DNA of 64,000 bases from positions 62,001 through 126,000 of the forward strand of contig NZ_JOIJ01000005.1 of the NCBI RefSeq assembly GCF_000719975.1, in the 5' to 3' direction. This stretch comes from Prauserella rugosa. Its GTDB lineage: Bacteria > Actinomycetota > Actinomycetes > Mycobacteriales > Pseudonocardiaceae. Below the pieces are notes generated by a model. That model ran no database searches. It was given only the letters and a program-made list of their open reading frames with translations, and was not told the origin of the DNA. Shown here one piece after another: positions 1-8,413 of the stretch (positions are counted from its first letter, which is position 1; each line of letters begins with the position of its first letter). A program made the position numbers and the translations under genes.

Positions 1-224
1 CCTCCGACCCCGCAGCCGGTGCGGACCCGCAGGTCACGCAGGCTGTGGCCGAGGTGGCCGTCGAGATGCCGGATGGTGATCGCGTCGGCCGAGCCGGCCT
101 CGGTACGCCCGCCGAACGTCAGGTCCACCCCGCACGAGGCGCGGAGCGTGCGCATGCTCGGGGCCAGTAGCCGGTCGAGCTCGTCGAGTGCGTCGGCCGG
201 CGCGGCTGCGGAGGACACGGCCAC
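1..224 (-). CDS. LuxR/GAF-type transcriptional regulator, N-terminal part only
   Basis: Read right to left, this frame opens at one of a run of GTG codons (230-222) behind a GAGAGG ribosome-binding site and continues off the left edge of the window. About 74 residues are visible, including LDELDRLLAP, a CGVDLTFGGR stretch and an RTGCGVGG end. This pattern is typical of the start of actinobacterial GAF-LuxR regulators often found beside acyl-CoA synthetase genes. The helix-turn-helix that would settle the family lies outside the window. It is divergent from the acyl-CoA synthetase at 365 and shares a 140-base promoter region with it, so it probably regulates that gene (inference). Confidence 0.6.
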   Translation of the reverse strand, partial: MAVSSAAAPADALDELDRLLAPSMRTLRASCGVDLTFGGRTEAGSADAITIRHLDGHLGHSLRDLRVRTGCGVG

Positions 225-364
225 CACCACCTCTCGTCGTCGAGATCGTCCCGTGCCCGTCGCCGGAGCCCGGGAACCGCGTTACCCACGGAAGAACGTA
301 GCCGGAGCGTGGTGGGGTGGAGAAGCTCGGCGGGGAGCAGACATGCGACGAAGGAGTCGAGAAC

Positions 365-2017
365 ATGGTCAATCCGGGTCAGGCGGTGCAGGACGGCGGA
401 CAGGCTGAGTACGGGCAGGTCGAGTACGGGCGAGCGGAGTATCGCGCCGAGGACGCGTGCGCGGCCGAACTGCTGTGTGATCGGCATCCGGGCGAGGCCG
501 TGGCGTTCCGGATCGTCGGCGACGACCTCAGCACACGGGAGTTGACGTTCGGCGAGCTGACGACCCGGTCCACGCGGATCGCGGCCGTGTTGGCCGAGCG
601 CGGGGTCCGGCGAGGCGACGCCGTGGGCGTGCTGATGGGCAAGTCGGCGGAGCTGCCCGCGGTGCTGCTCGGCATCTGGCGACTCGGTGCCGTGCACATC
701 CCGCTGTTCACGGCGTTCGCCAGGCCCGCGATCGAGATGCGGCTCGACGGCGGCGACGCCCGCGTGGTGGTCGCCGACGCCGACCAGGTCGACAAGCTCG
801 ACGCCGACGCGGGCAGGCGGGTGCTCCAGGTCGGCGGAGCGGTGCCGACGACCCCGGGACGGGAGCGCCTTGACGACGCGCTCGCGGCCGCGGACGACGC
901 CCCGGCGGCGGAACCGGTTCGCGTCGGCGGGGACGGAACGCTCGTGCTGCTGTTCACCAGCGGCACGACCGGCACGCCCAAGGGCGTGCCCGTGCCCGTG
1001 CGGGCACTCGCCTCGATGGAGCGTTACCTGCTGGACGCCTTGGATGTGCGGCCCGACGACGTGTTCTGGAACGCCGCCGACCCGGGCTGGGCGTACGGGC
1101 TGTACTACGGCATCCTCGCGCCGCTGGCCCTCGGCAGGACGAGCATCCTGCTGCACGCCGGGTTCTCCCCGGCGTTGACGTGGCGGGTGCTGGAGACCTT
1201 CGGGGTCACCAACTTCGCCGCCGCTCCGACGATCTACCGCGCCCTTCGCGGTGAGCAGTCGGAGGCGGGCACGTCGGTGCGGCTGCGGTGCGCGTCGTCG
1301 GCGGGCGAGCCGCTGACGCCCGAGGTGGTCGGCTGGTCGTCGGACGCGCTCGGGGCCGAGGTGCGCGATCACTACGGCCAGACCGAGCACGGCATGGTCG
1401 TCGGCAACCTGTGGAAGCCGGAGCTCAAGGCCGATGTGGTGCCCGGGTCGATGGGGTTCGCCCTGCCGGGATGGTCGTGTGCGGTCCTCGCCGACGACGC
1501 CGACGAACCCGTTCGGCCGGGCACGGTCGGTCGCCTGGCGATCGATGTCGAGGGCAGCCCGATGATGTGGTTCGGCGGTTACGCGGGTGCCCCGGAGCGC
1601 ACCGCGGAGCGGTTCACCGCCGACGGCCGCTGGTATCTCACGGGCGACACGGCCTACCAGGACGAGGACGGAAGGCTGTACTTCTCCTCGCGGGACGACG
1701 ACGTGATCATCATGGCCGGTTACCGCATCGGCCCGTTCGACGTCGAGAGCGTGCTCGTCGGGCACGAGGCCGTGCTGGAGGCCGCGGTGATCGGCGCACC
1801 GGACGAGCTGCGGGGCGAGGTCCTCGAGGCCTACGTCGTGTTGCGCCAGGACGCGGAGCCGACGCCCGAGCTCGAGTCCGAGCTGCAACAGCAGGTCAAG
1901 CGGGAGTTCGCCGCGCACGCCTACCCACGGCGCGTGCACGTCGTGGAGACCCTGCCGAAGACACCCAGCGGCAAGATCCAGCGGTTCAAACTGCGCGAGC
2001 AGCACGCGGCGGAATGA
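365..2017 (+). CDS. AMP-dependent acyl-CoA synthetase (medium-chain/propionate-like)
   Basis: The ANL-superfamily ligase motifs are all present: phosphate-binding loop TSGTTGTPKGVP, the YGQTEHG substrate/adenylate motif, the hinge-region TGDTAYQDEDG, GYRIGPFDVE, and a C-terminal TPSGKIQR with the catalytic lysine. About 550 residues is normal for acetyl/medium-chain acyl-CoA synthetases, which activate carboxylic acids to acyl-CoA through an acyl-AMP. I chose the ATG at 365 because AAGGAG lies 8 bases upstream; an in-frame ATG at 317 lacks a comparable site. The exact acid cannot be read from the sequence. It is divergent from the partial LuxR/GAF regulator, which suggests substrate-responsive control. 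Confidence 0.9.
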   Translation: MVNPGQAVQDGGQAEYGQVEYGRAEYRAEDACAAELLCDRHPGEAVAFRIVGDDLSTRELTFGELTTRSTRIAAVLAERGVRRGDAVGVLMGKSAELPAVLLGIWRLGAVHIPLFTAFARPAIEMRLDGGDARVVVADADQVDKLDADAGRRVLQVGGAVPTTPGRERLDDALAAADDAPAAEPVRVGGDGTLVLLFTSGTTGTPKGVPVPVRALASMERYLLDALDVRPDDVFWNAADPGWAYGLYYGILAPLALGRTSILLHAGFSPALTWRVLETFGVTNFAAAPTIYRALRGEQSEAGTSVRLRCASSAGEPLTPEVVGWSSDALGAEVRDHYGQTEHGMVVGNLWKPELKADVVPGSMGFALPGWSCAVLADDADEPVRPGTVGRLAIDVEGSPMMWFGGYAGAPERTAERFTADGRWYLTGDTAYQDEDGRLYFSSRDDDVIIMAGYRIGPFDVESVLVGHEAVLEAAVIGAPDELRGEVLEAYVVLRQDAEPTPELESELQQQVKREFAAHAYPRRVHVVETLPKTPSGKIQRFKLREQHAAE

Positions 2018-2125
2018 GGGCGGGCCCCGCGGCGCGCTGTCGTCGCGGGGCGTCACCCGGCGCCGTGTGATCTCGGTCTCGGGAGGAGACTCGGGGTGAT
2101 CACCGACCGATGCTGAGGGGCGCGT

Positions 2126-2785
2126 ATGCACATCGACGACTGGCTGCAGGTCATCCCGCCGCTGGCGGTGTACGTGATGGTGGGTCTGGTCGTCGGTGTG
2201 GAGAGTCTCGGCGTGCCGATTCCCGGCGAGATCGTGCTCGTCAGCGCGGCGCTGTTGTCCTCGCGGTCCGAACTGGACGTGTCGTGGGAGATGATCGCGC
2301 TGTTCGGCGTGGTCGGCGCGGTCGTCGGCGACTCGATCGGGTACGCACTCGGCAGGCGGTTCGGCAACCGGTTGTTCGGCTGGATGGGCCGCCGGTTCCC
2401 GCGGCATTTCGGCCCGGATCACGTGGCCTACGCCGAACACGTCTTCGGGAAGTGGGGGCCGCTGGCGGTCTACTTCGGCAGGTGGGTGGCGATCCTGCGG
2501 ATCTTCGCGGGGCCGATCGCGGGAGCGCTGCGGATGCGGTACCCGGTGTTCCTCACGGCGAACGTGCTGGGCGGGATCACGTGGGCCGCCGGAACGACCG
2601 CGGCGATCTACTACCTCGGCCAGGCCGCGGAGACGTTCCTCAAGCAGTTCTCGTACGTCGCGCTCGGTGTGGCCGTCCTGTTCGGACTGACCGTCGGCCT
2701 GGTGCTGAAACGCCGGATGAACACGCTCGTCGAACGCCACGCGGCCACGCGGCGCGCGGAGCAGGCGGGCGAGGAACCCGCCTGA
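2126..2785 (+). CDS. DedA/SNARE-associated family membrane protein
   Basis: This 219-residue protein has the DedA pattern: an N-terminal hydrophobic segment (about residues 8-30), the glycine/proline signature ESLGVPIPGE near residues 26-35, then GDSIGYALGRRFG, a FGRWVAILRIFAGPIAG loop, and terminal membrane helices around 145-190. DedA proteins are inner-membrane transporters, several of which flip lipid carriers or support proton-driven membrane homeostasis. The arginine-rich FxGRWxxxxR motif conserved in the family is intact. It ends 9 bases from the convergent amidase gene. The substrate is unknown. Confidence 0.88.
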   Translation: MHIDDWLQVIPPLAVYVMVGLVVGVESLGVPIPGEIVLVSAALLSSRSELDVSWEMIALFGVVGAVVGDSIGYALGRRFGNRLFGWMGRRFPRHFGPDHVAYAEHVFGKWGPLAVYFGRWVAILRIFAGPIAGALRMRYPVFLTANVLGGITWAAGTTAAIYYLGQAAETFLKQFSYVALGVAVLFGLTVGLVLKRRMNTLVERHAATRRAEQAGEEPA

Positions 2786-2794
2786 CCGTGGTCG

Positions 2795-4276
2795 TCACCG
2801 CATGCGTGGCAGGTGCTGCTCCCACGGTGCGGCCGTCTCGAGCTGCCTGCCCAACCGCAGCAGCAGGCCCTCGCTCGACAACCTGCCCACGAACTGGACG
2901 CCCATCGGCAGGCCGTCCGGCGTGCGGTGCAGCGGCAGGCTGATCGCGGGCCGCCCCGTGACGTTGGCCAGCTGCGTGTACGGGACCCAGCCGAGGTTGC
3001 GCTGGACCATCTGCTCGACGATGCCGGTGCGGCGCAGCAGGCTGATGCCCTTGACCCGCAGCAGGCCCTCGGCCGCCCACTGCATCGGCGCGGGCATGTT
3101 CAGCGAGCCGATGCGGATCGGTGGTTCCCCGAGCGTCGGGGTGAGCAGCAGATCGTGGTCGGCGTGGAAGCGGGCCAGCGCGGCGACGTAGTTCTTGCGG
3201 CGTTCCTGCGCGCCCTCCAGGTCGACGGCGGAGAACGACCGGCCGAGCTCGGCCATCACGCGCGTGTCCTGTTCGAACTTGTCGTCGCTCGCCCCGGTCT
3301 CGCGTTTGATGCGCGCGATCTCGGAGGCCTGGTGGACGAACCACACGGTGAGGAAGTCCTGGCCGAGCTGCCGGTCGTCGTGCGGCGGGTCGACCTCCTC
3401 GACGTGGTGTCCGAGCTCGGTGAGCAGTTCCGCGGCGTGTTCCACCGCCCGGACGGCCTCCGGATGCGGCTGCTCCCGCAGCGCGCATCGGGTCGTGTAG
3501 CCGATGCGCAGGGGCCCCGGCGCCTCGTCGAGTTGCTGCGCGAGCGGCCGGTCGGGCAGTGCGGGGGCGTAGGGGCTCATCTCGTCGGTCCCGGCCAGCA
3601 GGTCCAGCATGGCGGCGCTGTCACGCACCGTCCTGGAGATCACGCCCTGGGTGGCCAGACCGCCGAGCGGTTCGCTCTCGTCGGGGCCGGACGGCACGAG
3701 CCCGCGACCCGGTTTCAACCCCACCAGGCCGGTGCATGCGGCCGGGATGCGGATCGAGCCGCCGCCGTCGCTGGCACCCGCGACCGGCACGATGCCTGCG
3801 GCAACGGCCGCCGCCGACCCACCGGAGGAGCCGCCCGGGGTGCGGTCGAGTGCCCACGGATTACGGGTCGGACCGAACAGCGCCGGTTCGGTGACGCCCT
3901 TCGACCCGAACTCGGGGGTGTTGGTCTTGCCGAAGACGACGAGGCCCGCGTCCAGCCACCGCTGCACGACCGTGCCGGTGCGGTCGGCTTTCATGCCTGC
4001 GAGCGCGCGCGACCCGTCGGACGTGGGCTGACCCGCCAACTGCTGGTGCAGGTCCTTCAGTAGGAAGGGGACACCGGCGAACGGGCCGGTGAGCCGTTCG
4101 GTGACGCGCTGGTCGGCGTAGTCGTCGAGCCACGTGCAGATCGCGCCGATGCGCGGGTTCACCGCGCGGGCGCGGGCCCTGGCCGCGGCGAGCAGTTCGT
4201 CGGCCCTGACCTCACCGGAGTCGACGAGCTCGGCGAGGCCCAGTCCGTCGTATGCGAGGTAGTCCTGCTCGTCCAC
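2795..4276 (-). CDS. Amidase signature family hydrolase
   Basis: The 493-residue product carries the Ser-cisSer-Lys machinery of amidase-signature enzymes: Lys74 in FLLKDL, the cis-Ser loop [12 protein letters not shown], and nucleophile Ser174 in [12 protein letters not shown]. It hydrolyses a C-N amide bond, but the substrate is not evident. It lacks the neighbours of GatCAB and has no signal peptide, so it looks like a cytoplasmic catabolic or detoxifying amidase. The start is GTG at 4276, preceded by GGAG at suitable distance. Two perfect 21-bp direct repeats lie 49 bases upstream and may be part of its promoter. Confidence 0.9.
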   Translation of the reverse strand: MDEQDYLAYDGLGLAELVDSGEVRADELLAAARARARAVNPRIGAICTWLDDYADQRVTERLTGPFAGVPFLLKDLHQQLAGQPTSDGSRALAGMKADRTGTVVQRWLDAGLVVFGKTNTPEFGSKGVTEPALFGPTRNPWALDRTPGGSSGGSAAAVAAGIVPVAGASDGGGSIRIPAACTGLVGLKPGRGLVPSGPDESEPLGGLATQGVISRTVRDSAAMLDLLAGTDEMSPYAPALPDRPLAQQLDEAPGPLRIGYTTRCALREQPHPEAVRAVEHAAELLTELGHHVEEVDPPHDDRQLGQDFLTVWFVHQASEIARIKRETGASDDKFEQDTRVMAELGRSFSAVDLEGAQERRKNYVAALARFHADHDLLLTPTLGEPPIRIGSLNMPAPMQWAAEGLLRVKGISLLRRTGIVEQMVQRNLGWVPYTQLANVTGRPAISLPLHRTPDGLPMGVQFVGRLSSEGLLLRLGRQLETAAPWEQHLPRMR

Positions 4277-4324
4277 GTCTCACTCCGTTCGCATCGCCGG
4301 CCACCGTGCGCCCGGCAGCGTCGT

Positions 4325-4366
4325 CACAGTAGCGCTGCGGCAGGACACAGTAGCGCTGCGGCAGGA
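4325..4366. repeat. Perfect 2 x 21-bp direct repeat upstream of the amidase gene
   Basis: Bases 4325-4345 and 4346-4366 are identical 21-bp units (CACAGTAGCGCTGCGGCAGG plus A). On the minus strand each unit contains CTACTGT, which could serve as a -10-like element, so the duplication may double a promoter or a regulator site for the amidase. It sits between the amidase start and the end of the hemerythrin gene. Function is inferred from position only. Confidence 0.85.
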
Positions 4367-4410
4367 CACGGCCGCACGGCAGTGTCCCGGCGGCCGTGTC
4401 GATGCGCGGC

Positions 4411-4950
4411 CTACTCGTCGTCGAGGTGCCCGTCGCGTTTGGCCTGGTCGACCAGCCGGCGCACGTTGTCGACGTCGCCGCAGTCCTGGTCGAGCAGCTC
4501 GGTGCGACGCGCCGCCCACTTCGCGCCGAGCTCCCTGCGGGTGCGCTCGGCGACCTCGGTGCGGGCCGGGCCGAGGATGCTCAGTTCTTCCTCGGCGAGG
4601 TGGTGCGCGACGAGGTTGCTGAGCTTCTCCACGGCTTCGACGAAGGTGGGCGTGTCGGTGCCCTTCAGCTCCAGTACGCGCAGCAGCGCCTGGTTGCCTT
4701 CGGCGTGTTCCTCCTCGCCGTGCTCTACCTCGTGCTGGCCGACGTCGTCGGCCTTGCGGCGCAGCACGGGGTAGACGAGTTCCTCCTCGGCGACGCTGTG
4801 CGCCACGTGGACCGCGGCGAACGCCCGCCGCGCCTCGTCCCGGTCGACGTCGCCCATGCGCAGCGCGCGCAGGATCTCTTCGAAGCGCCGATGGTCGTCG
4901 ATGATGAGGTCGACGACGTCGCCGTGGGTCGGCCTGCCCAGATCGATCAT
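4411..4950 (-). CDS. Hemerythrin HHE cation-binding domain protein
   Basis: The product is mostly helical with histidine and glutamate pairs placed as in hemerythrin-like HHE proteins: DDHRRFEEIL, AVHVAHSVAEEELVYPVLR, VEHGEEEHAEGNQ and LVAHHLAEEELSIL. These residues normally bind a di-iron site used for oxygen, NO or redox sensing or iron storage in the cytoplasm. I place the start at ATG 4950 (MIDLGRPTHGD); a GTG at 4956 and an ATG at 4968 are in frame and an AAGGA lies at 4966-4962, so the true start could be a few codons earlier. It is a stand-alone gene and its partner is unknown. Confidence 0.85.
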   Translation of the reverse strand: MIDLGRPTHGDVVDLIIDDHRRFEEILRALRMGDVDRDEARRAFAAVHVAHSVAEEELVYPVLRRKADDVGQHEVEHGEEEHAEGNQALLRVLELKGTDTPTFVEAVEKLSNLVAHHLAEEELSILGPARTEVAERTRRELGAKWAARRTELLDQDCGDVDNVRRLVDQAKRDGHLDDE

Positions 4951-5113
4951 GCTCACGGCGTCCTTCATACCGCGCGAGCGGCCGCCATGCACGCAGGTTC
5001 GCACCGACGTCGCTGTGAACCGACGGCGCCGTGCGGTCGACGGCTCGTGCGGTCGACGGGATTGTGCCAATGACGCTGTGCGGCCGCGTGGCGGCCCGCG
5101 GGTCCGTTCGGCT

Positions 5114-5734
5114 TCAGCCGCCGGTCGAGAACCGTTCGGCCGTCGCCGCCTGTTGTGCGACTCGGCGAAGTGCCAGCAACAGGGGCTCGGCCAACGCGGT
5201 TCCGAGCACGACGTAGCGGACCGCTTCCTCCGAACCCTCGGCGGGAACGTCGGCCACTTCGGCGGTCGCGATGTCCTTGATGCTCCTGAGATACGTCGAC
5301 ATCACGGCAGGCGGTACCTCGAAGCCCGCGTCGCGCAGGATCTCCAGTGCACGTGACACGTCGGCCAGGCGTTCCTGATCGCACGTCGCCACCGGAAGTC
5401 CGAGCCGTTCCACGAGTTCTTCGGCCTCAGCGCTGACCGGACTGCTGACCGGACTGTCGTAGGACGGCGTCACCGCCGCGTGGGCGGCGCCCAGCAGCGT
5501 GGGGGCATCCGGCGGCGGGTCGTCCAGCGTGTCGAGCACCTTGCGCGCACCGGTGATGCCGACGCCCGCGTCGATCAGCGCGCGGATCACCCGCAACCGC
5601 CGCACGTGGTCGCGGCCGTAGGACGCCTGCGTCCGCGACGTCCGTTCTCCCTGCGGGAGCAGTCCTTCCCGCAGGTAGTACTTGATCGTCGGGACGGGAA
5701 CGCCGCTCTCTGCGGACAACTCGGCCATGCGCAT
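5114..5734 (-). CDS. MerR family transcriptional regulator
   Basis: The N-terminal winged-helix domain is clear: MRMAELSAESGVPVPTIKYY followed by LREGLLP, a wing (TQASYGRDHVRRL) and a coiled-coil region, then an effector domain of about 110 residues with no recognised ligand motif. The ATG at 5734 is preceded by AAGGGG seven bases away, so an upstream in-frame start at 5764 is not needed. It is divergent from the DUF4188 gene at 5815. The shared 80-base intergenic region holds a perfect 9-bp inverted repeat that is the natural operator candidate, implying control of itself and of the DUF4188 gene. Confidence 0.88.
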   Translation of the reverse strand: MRMAELSAESGVPVPTIKYYLREGLLPQGERTSRTQASYGRDHVRRLRVIRALIDAGVGITGARKVLDTLDDPPPDAPTLLGAAHAAVTPSYDSPVSSPVSAEAEELVERLGLPVATCDQERLADVSRALEILRDAGFEVPPAVMSTYLRSIKDIATAEVADVPAEGSEEAVRYVVLGTALAEPLLLALRRVAQQAATAERFSTGG

Positions 5735-5771
5735 CTCGTCACCCCTTGCTCTGGATAGTAGCACTGTCTAG

Positions 5772-5796
5772 TATTGGATACTGCTGCTATCCAATA
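5772..5796. promoter_or_regulatory. Perfect inverted repeat, probable MerR-regulator operator
   Basis: TATTGGATA (5772-5780) and TATCCAATA (5788-5796) form perfect 9-bp arms around a 7-base spacer CTGCTGC. The element sits in the AT-rich divergent promoter between the MerR gene (start 5734) and the DUF4188 gene (start 5815). Related half-sites (GGATAGTAG at about 5748) lie beside it. MerR proteins bind dyads between -35 and -10, and this one could overlap both promoters. Confidence 0.75.
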
Positions 5797-5814
5797 GGCT
5801 GAGGGGAGTGGGTC

Positions 5815-6324
5815 ATGGGAAAGGTTGCCAAGGGAAAGATCTCGCCGGGCCGGGTGACGCACGCGTACAGCGAGGAACTCGTGGTGTTCCACATCGGAAT
5901 GACCCTCAATCGCTGGTGGCGACCGGACGTGTGGATGCCGGTCTTCCGGGCGTTCCGGCCCATGCTGCAAGAACTGTCCGCGGACGCGGATTCGGGGCTG
6001 CTGAGCTACGAGCTCCTCGTCGGGAGAAGGGGACCCTACGCGGTGCAGTACTGGTCTTCGATCGACAAGCTCTACGACTACGCGTCCGCGACCGACATGC
6101 GGCATCGTCCAGCCTGGTCACGGTTCAACGCGATGGCGAGGAAGGTTCCCGGAGCCGTCGGCATCTGGCACGAGACCTTCCTGGTGGAACGAGCCGAGAG
6201 CATGTACGTCGACACGCCGGTTTTCGGTCTGCCGGGGGCGACGGAGGTGGTGCCCGTGCAGACGCGGCACCGCCGGGCGCGCACGCGACTCGACGATGGC
6301 GCCACCGGGGTGAAGGACGGCTGA
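5815..6324 (+). CDS. DUF4188 (monooxygenase-like) family protein
   Basis: The 169-residue product matches the DUF4188 pattern: VVFHIGMTLNRWWRPD at residues 24-39, a mid-region YELLVGRRGPYAVQYWSS, and W(x)RFNAMARKVPGAVGIWHE. The family has a ferredoxin-like dimeric alpha/beta barrel look and is annotated as putative monooxygenase, but no reaction has been established to my knowledge. It is divergent from a MerR regulator over a perfect palindrome, a pairing that suggests response to a small toxic or redox-active compound (inference). Confidence 0.82.
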   Translation: MGKVAKGKISPGRVTHAYSEELVVFHIGMTLNRWWRPDVWMPVFRAFRPMLQELSADADSGLLSYELLVGRRGPYAVQYWSSIDKLYDYASATDMRHRPAWSRFNAMARKVPGAVGIWHETFLVERAESMYVDTPVFGLPGATEVVPVQTRHRRARTRLDDGATGVKDG

Positions 6325-6340
6325 CAGAATCCCCGGGGCG

Positions 6341-7105
6341 TCAGCGCTGAGCGTCGGTGCGCGGTGTGATGAGGCGCCCGGTGTAGCCGGCGTCGATGAG
6401 GCGTTGGTAGGCGGCGTGGACGTCGGCGGGGATCTGTTGGGGTGCGATTTCGCCGGAACGGCCCTGCAGGTCGAGGCGTTGGGTGTCGCCGACGAGCATG
6501 GTGGCCACACGGTCGGGTTCGCCGATGTGTTGGACGTAGGTGGCCAGGTCTTGTGGGGCGCCGGTGCAGAGGATGTCGACGCCAGGCCAGCGGTGGGCGG
6601 CGATGGCCTGGGCGCGGCGCTGTTGGTAGGGCCGGGAGACGATCAGCACGCTGCGGGGAGTGATGCCCTCTGCGGCCAGGAGTGTCCGGGTGTGGTCGAT
6701 GTTCTGCACGGTGTTGGTGGCGCGGGTTTCGATGCGGATGGCCTCGTCGGGCACGCCGTGTTCGAGGGCGATCTCCCGGAAGTGCACGGCTTCGCCGCGG
6801 GGGAACCGTTCGACGGTGGTGGGCGCGTTGGCGCCGGTGAACACGACGAGTGGGAACAGGCCGCGGTGGTACAGCTCGGCGGTGTGGACGGCCACCCCGC
6901 CGTCGTGGCTGCCGAGCCCGACGGCGACGTCGACCGGACGCAGCTCGTCGTCGATGCGGTGGAAGCGCCAGAGCGTCTCCACGTCCGCTCGCACCGCGGA
7001 GGACCATTCGGTGGCACCGGAGAAGGCCACGGCCACCTCGCACTGATCGGGAACGGCTTCGAGGCACGCACCGGTGACCGTGCGTGCCTCGAAGCCTGTG
7101 GTCAC
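6341..7105 (-). CDS. YdcF-like (DUF218) protein
   Basis: The protein has the DUF218/YdcF fold signatures: VAVGLGSHDGGVAVHTAELYHRGL, VVFTGANAP, the acidic EAVHFREIALEHGVPDEAI region, ETRATNTVQN and VSRPYQQRRA. YdcF-like proteins bind adenosyl nucleotides in E. coli, and membrane-bound relatives (SanA/ElyC) act in envelope metabolism; this copy has no membrane anchor. Its GTG start at 7105 overlaps the MFS transporter stop by four bases (GTGA), so it is translationally coupled to it. It is the last gene of the GH3-MFS operon, which suggests a role in handling the same sugar, but none is known. Confidence 0.82.
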   Translation of the reverse strand: MTTGFEARTVTGACLEAVPDQCEVAVAFSGATEWSSAVRADVETLWRFHRIDDELRPVDVAVGLGSHDGGVAVHTAELYHRGLFPLVVFTGANAPTTVERFPRGEAVHFREIALEHGVPDEAIRIETRATNTVQNIDHTRTLLAAEGITPRSVLIVSRPYQQRRAQAIAAHRWPGVDILCTGAPQDLATYVQHIGEPDRVATMLVGDTQRLDLQGRSGEIAPQQIPADVHAAYQRLIDAGYTGRLITPRTDAQR

Positions 7106-8388
7106 CGGACCTGTCTGACGGGCAGGATAGCCAGGGCGCCGATCACGCACAGTACGGCCGCACCGCCGAGTAACAGCGGATAGTTGTTGCCCCCACCGGT
7201 GTTGACCAGTACTGCCCCGATCGCGGGAGCGATCACCTGAGGACCGGACATGGCGATGTTGAACACGCCCAAGTCCTTCGAGGAGTCCTCCGGATTGGGC
7301 AGCACGTCGATCACCAGCGCCAGGTCCACTCCCATGTAGACGCCGAAGCCCAGGCCGAGCACCGCCTCGGCGAAGTAGAAGTCCCCGACCGAGCTACTCC
7401 AGATCAGCAGCAGCATCCCCACTCCGAAGACCAAAGTGGACACCGCGATGAACACCTTGCGACGGCGCAGTTTGTCGGACAACCACCCGGCGCTCTGGGC
7501 TCCGAACATCACGGCGATGGTGTAGATGAGCACACCCGTGGCCATCACTTCGGTCGCTTCGGCGGCCGACAACGACAGTTCGTGTTGCAGGTACAGCAGC
7601 CGGAATGTCGTGAACATGTAGGAGGCGAGGGTCAGCAGGAACCGCGAGATCCACGCCCAGGCGAAATCCGGGTGTCGACGCGGGCTGACCCAGAACGTCA
7701 TCAGGAACATCTTCCAGCCGGCCTCGCGGGCGGGCCGTTTCGGCAGCGGCCGGTCCGGCAACACGATCACCAGTACCGTCACCAGTGCGAACCCGACGAC
7801 ACCGGGGATCATGAACAGCATCAGCATGTCGTCGGTGAACATCCGGGCGACGTAGGTGCCCAGCATCGGCGCGACGTTCTGCATGATGCCGATCAGGCCG
7901 CTGACCCTGCCCCGCTGGAACATGGGCACGTGATCGGCGACCGTCGCCACGAATGCGGCCAGCGCGGCGTTGGCGAAGATCGACGCCAGGAAGAAGCCGA
8001 CGGTCACCGTGGCGACGTTCTGGCCGAGGGCGATGATCAGCAGACTCGCCACGAGTCCGAGCATCCCCACCACCAGCCACGGACGGCGCCTGCCGAAGCG
8101 GCTGGTGGTGCGGTCGCTGATCCGGCCGAAGATCGGATTGGCCAGCATCGCGGCCACGGAACCGATGCTGGTGACGATGCCGAGCGCGGTGACCTGACGG
8201 TCGGCAGGAACGATGGTCTGGACCTTGATGGCCAGACTCACCATGATCGGCGTCATCAACGCCAGGAACAGGCCGAGCTGGGCGATGGCCATGGCACCGA
8301 CCAGCAACGGGCGGGCCTTCTGGGTGGGTGGCTCGACCAGGACTTCACCCGGTTCGGCCCGAGGCAGCTTTCTCGCAGTGAGTGGCAT
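7102..8388 (-). CDS. MFS sugar transporter (GPH-like)
   Basis: About 428 residues with roughly 12 hydrophobic segments and the MFS loop motif NPIFGRISDRTTSRFGRRRP between helices 2 and 3, repeated as GWLSDKLRRRKV between helices 8 and 9. The double motif with a DRTTSRFGRRRPW form resembles glycoside/pentoside transporters associated with glycosidases. It lies 25 bases after the GH3 gene and overlaps the YdcF-like gene, so the three form one operon under the divergent ROK repressor. It probably imports the glycoside or oligosaccharide that GH3 cleaves inside the cell (inference). Confidence 0.88.
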   Translation of the reverse strand: MPLTARKLPRAEPGEVLVEPPTQKARPLLVGAMAIAQLGLFLALMTPIMVSLAIKVQTIVPADRQVTALGIVTSIGSVAAMLANPIFGRISDRTTSRFGRRRPWLVVGMLGLVASLLIIALGQNVATVTVGFFLASIFANAALAAFVATVADHVPMFQRGRVSGLIGIMQNVAPMLGTYVARMFTDDMLMLFMIPGVVGFALVTVLVIVLPDRPLPKRPAREAGWKMFLMTFWVSPRRHPDFAWAWISRFLLTLASYMFTTFRLLYLQHELSLSAAEATEVMATGVLIYTIAVMFGAQSAGWLSDKLRRRKVFIAVSTLVFGVGMLLLIWSSSVGDFYFAEAVLGLGFGVYMGVDLALVIDVLPNPEDSSKDLGVFNIAMSGPQVIAPAIGAVLVNTGGGNNYPLLLGGAAVLCVIGALAILPVRQVR

Positions 8389-8413
8389 GAGGTCTCCCTG
8401 TGCTGCCGAGTGG

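Noticed and set aside
119..2740. An 873-codon open frame on the minus strand over the acyl-CoA synthetase and DedA genes
   Set aside because: Low-complexity Arg/His/Pro-rich translation with no motif; the plus-strand genes have complete family signatures and ribosome-binding sites.
4325..4366. CRISPR-like repeat
   Set aside because: Two tandem copies without spacers and no cas genes; it is a simple direct duplication. The same reasoning excludes the arrays at 30157, 28903 and 53493.
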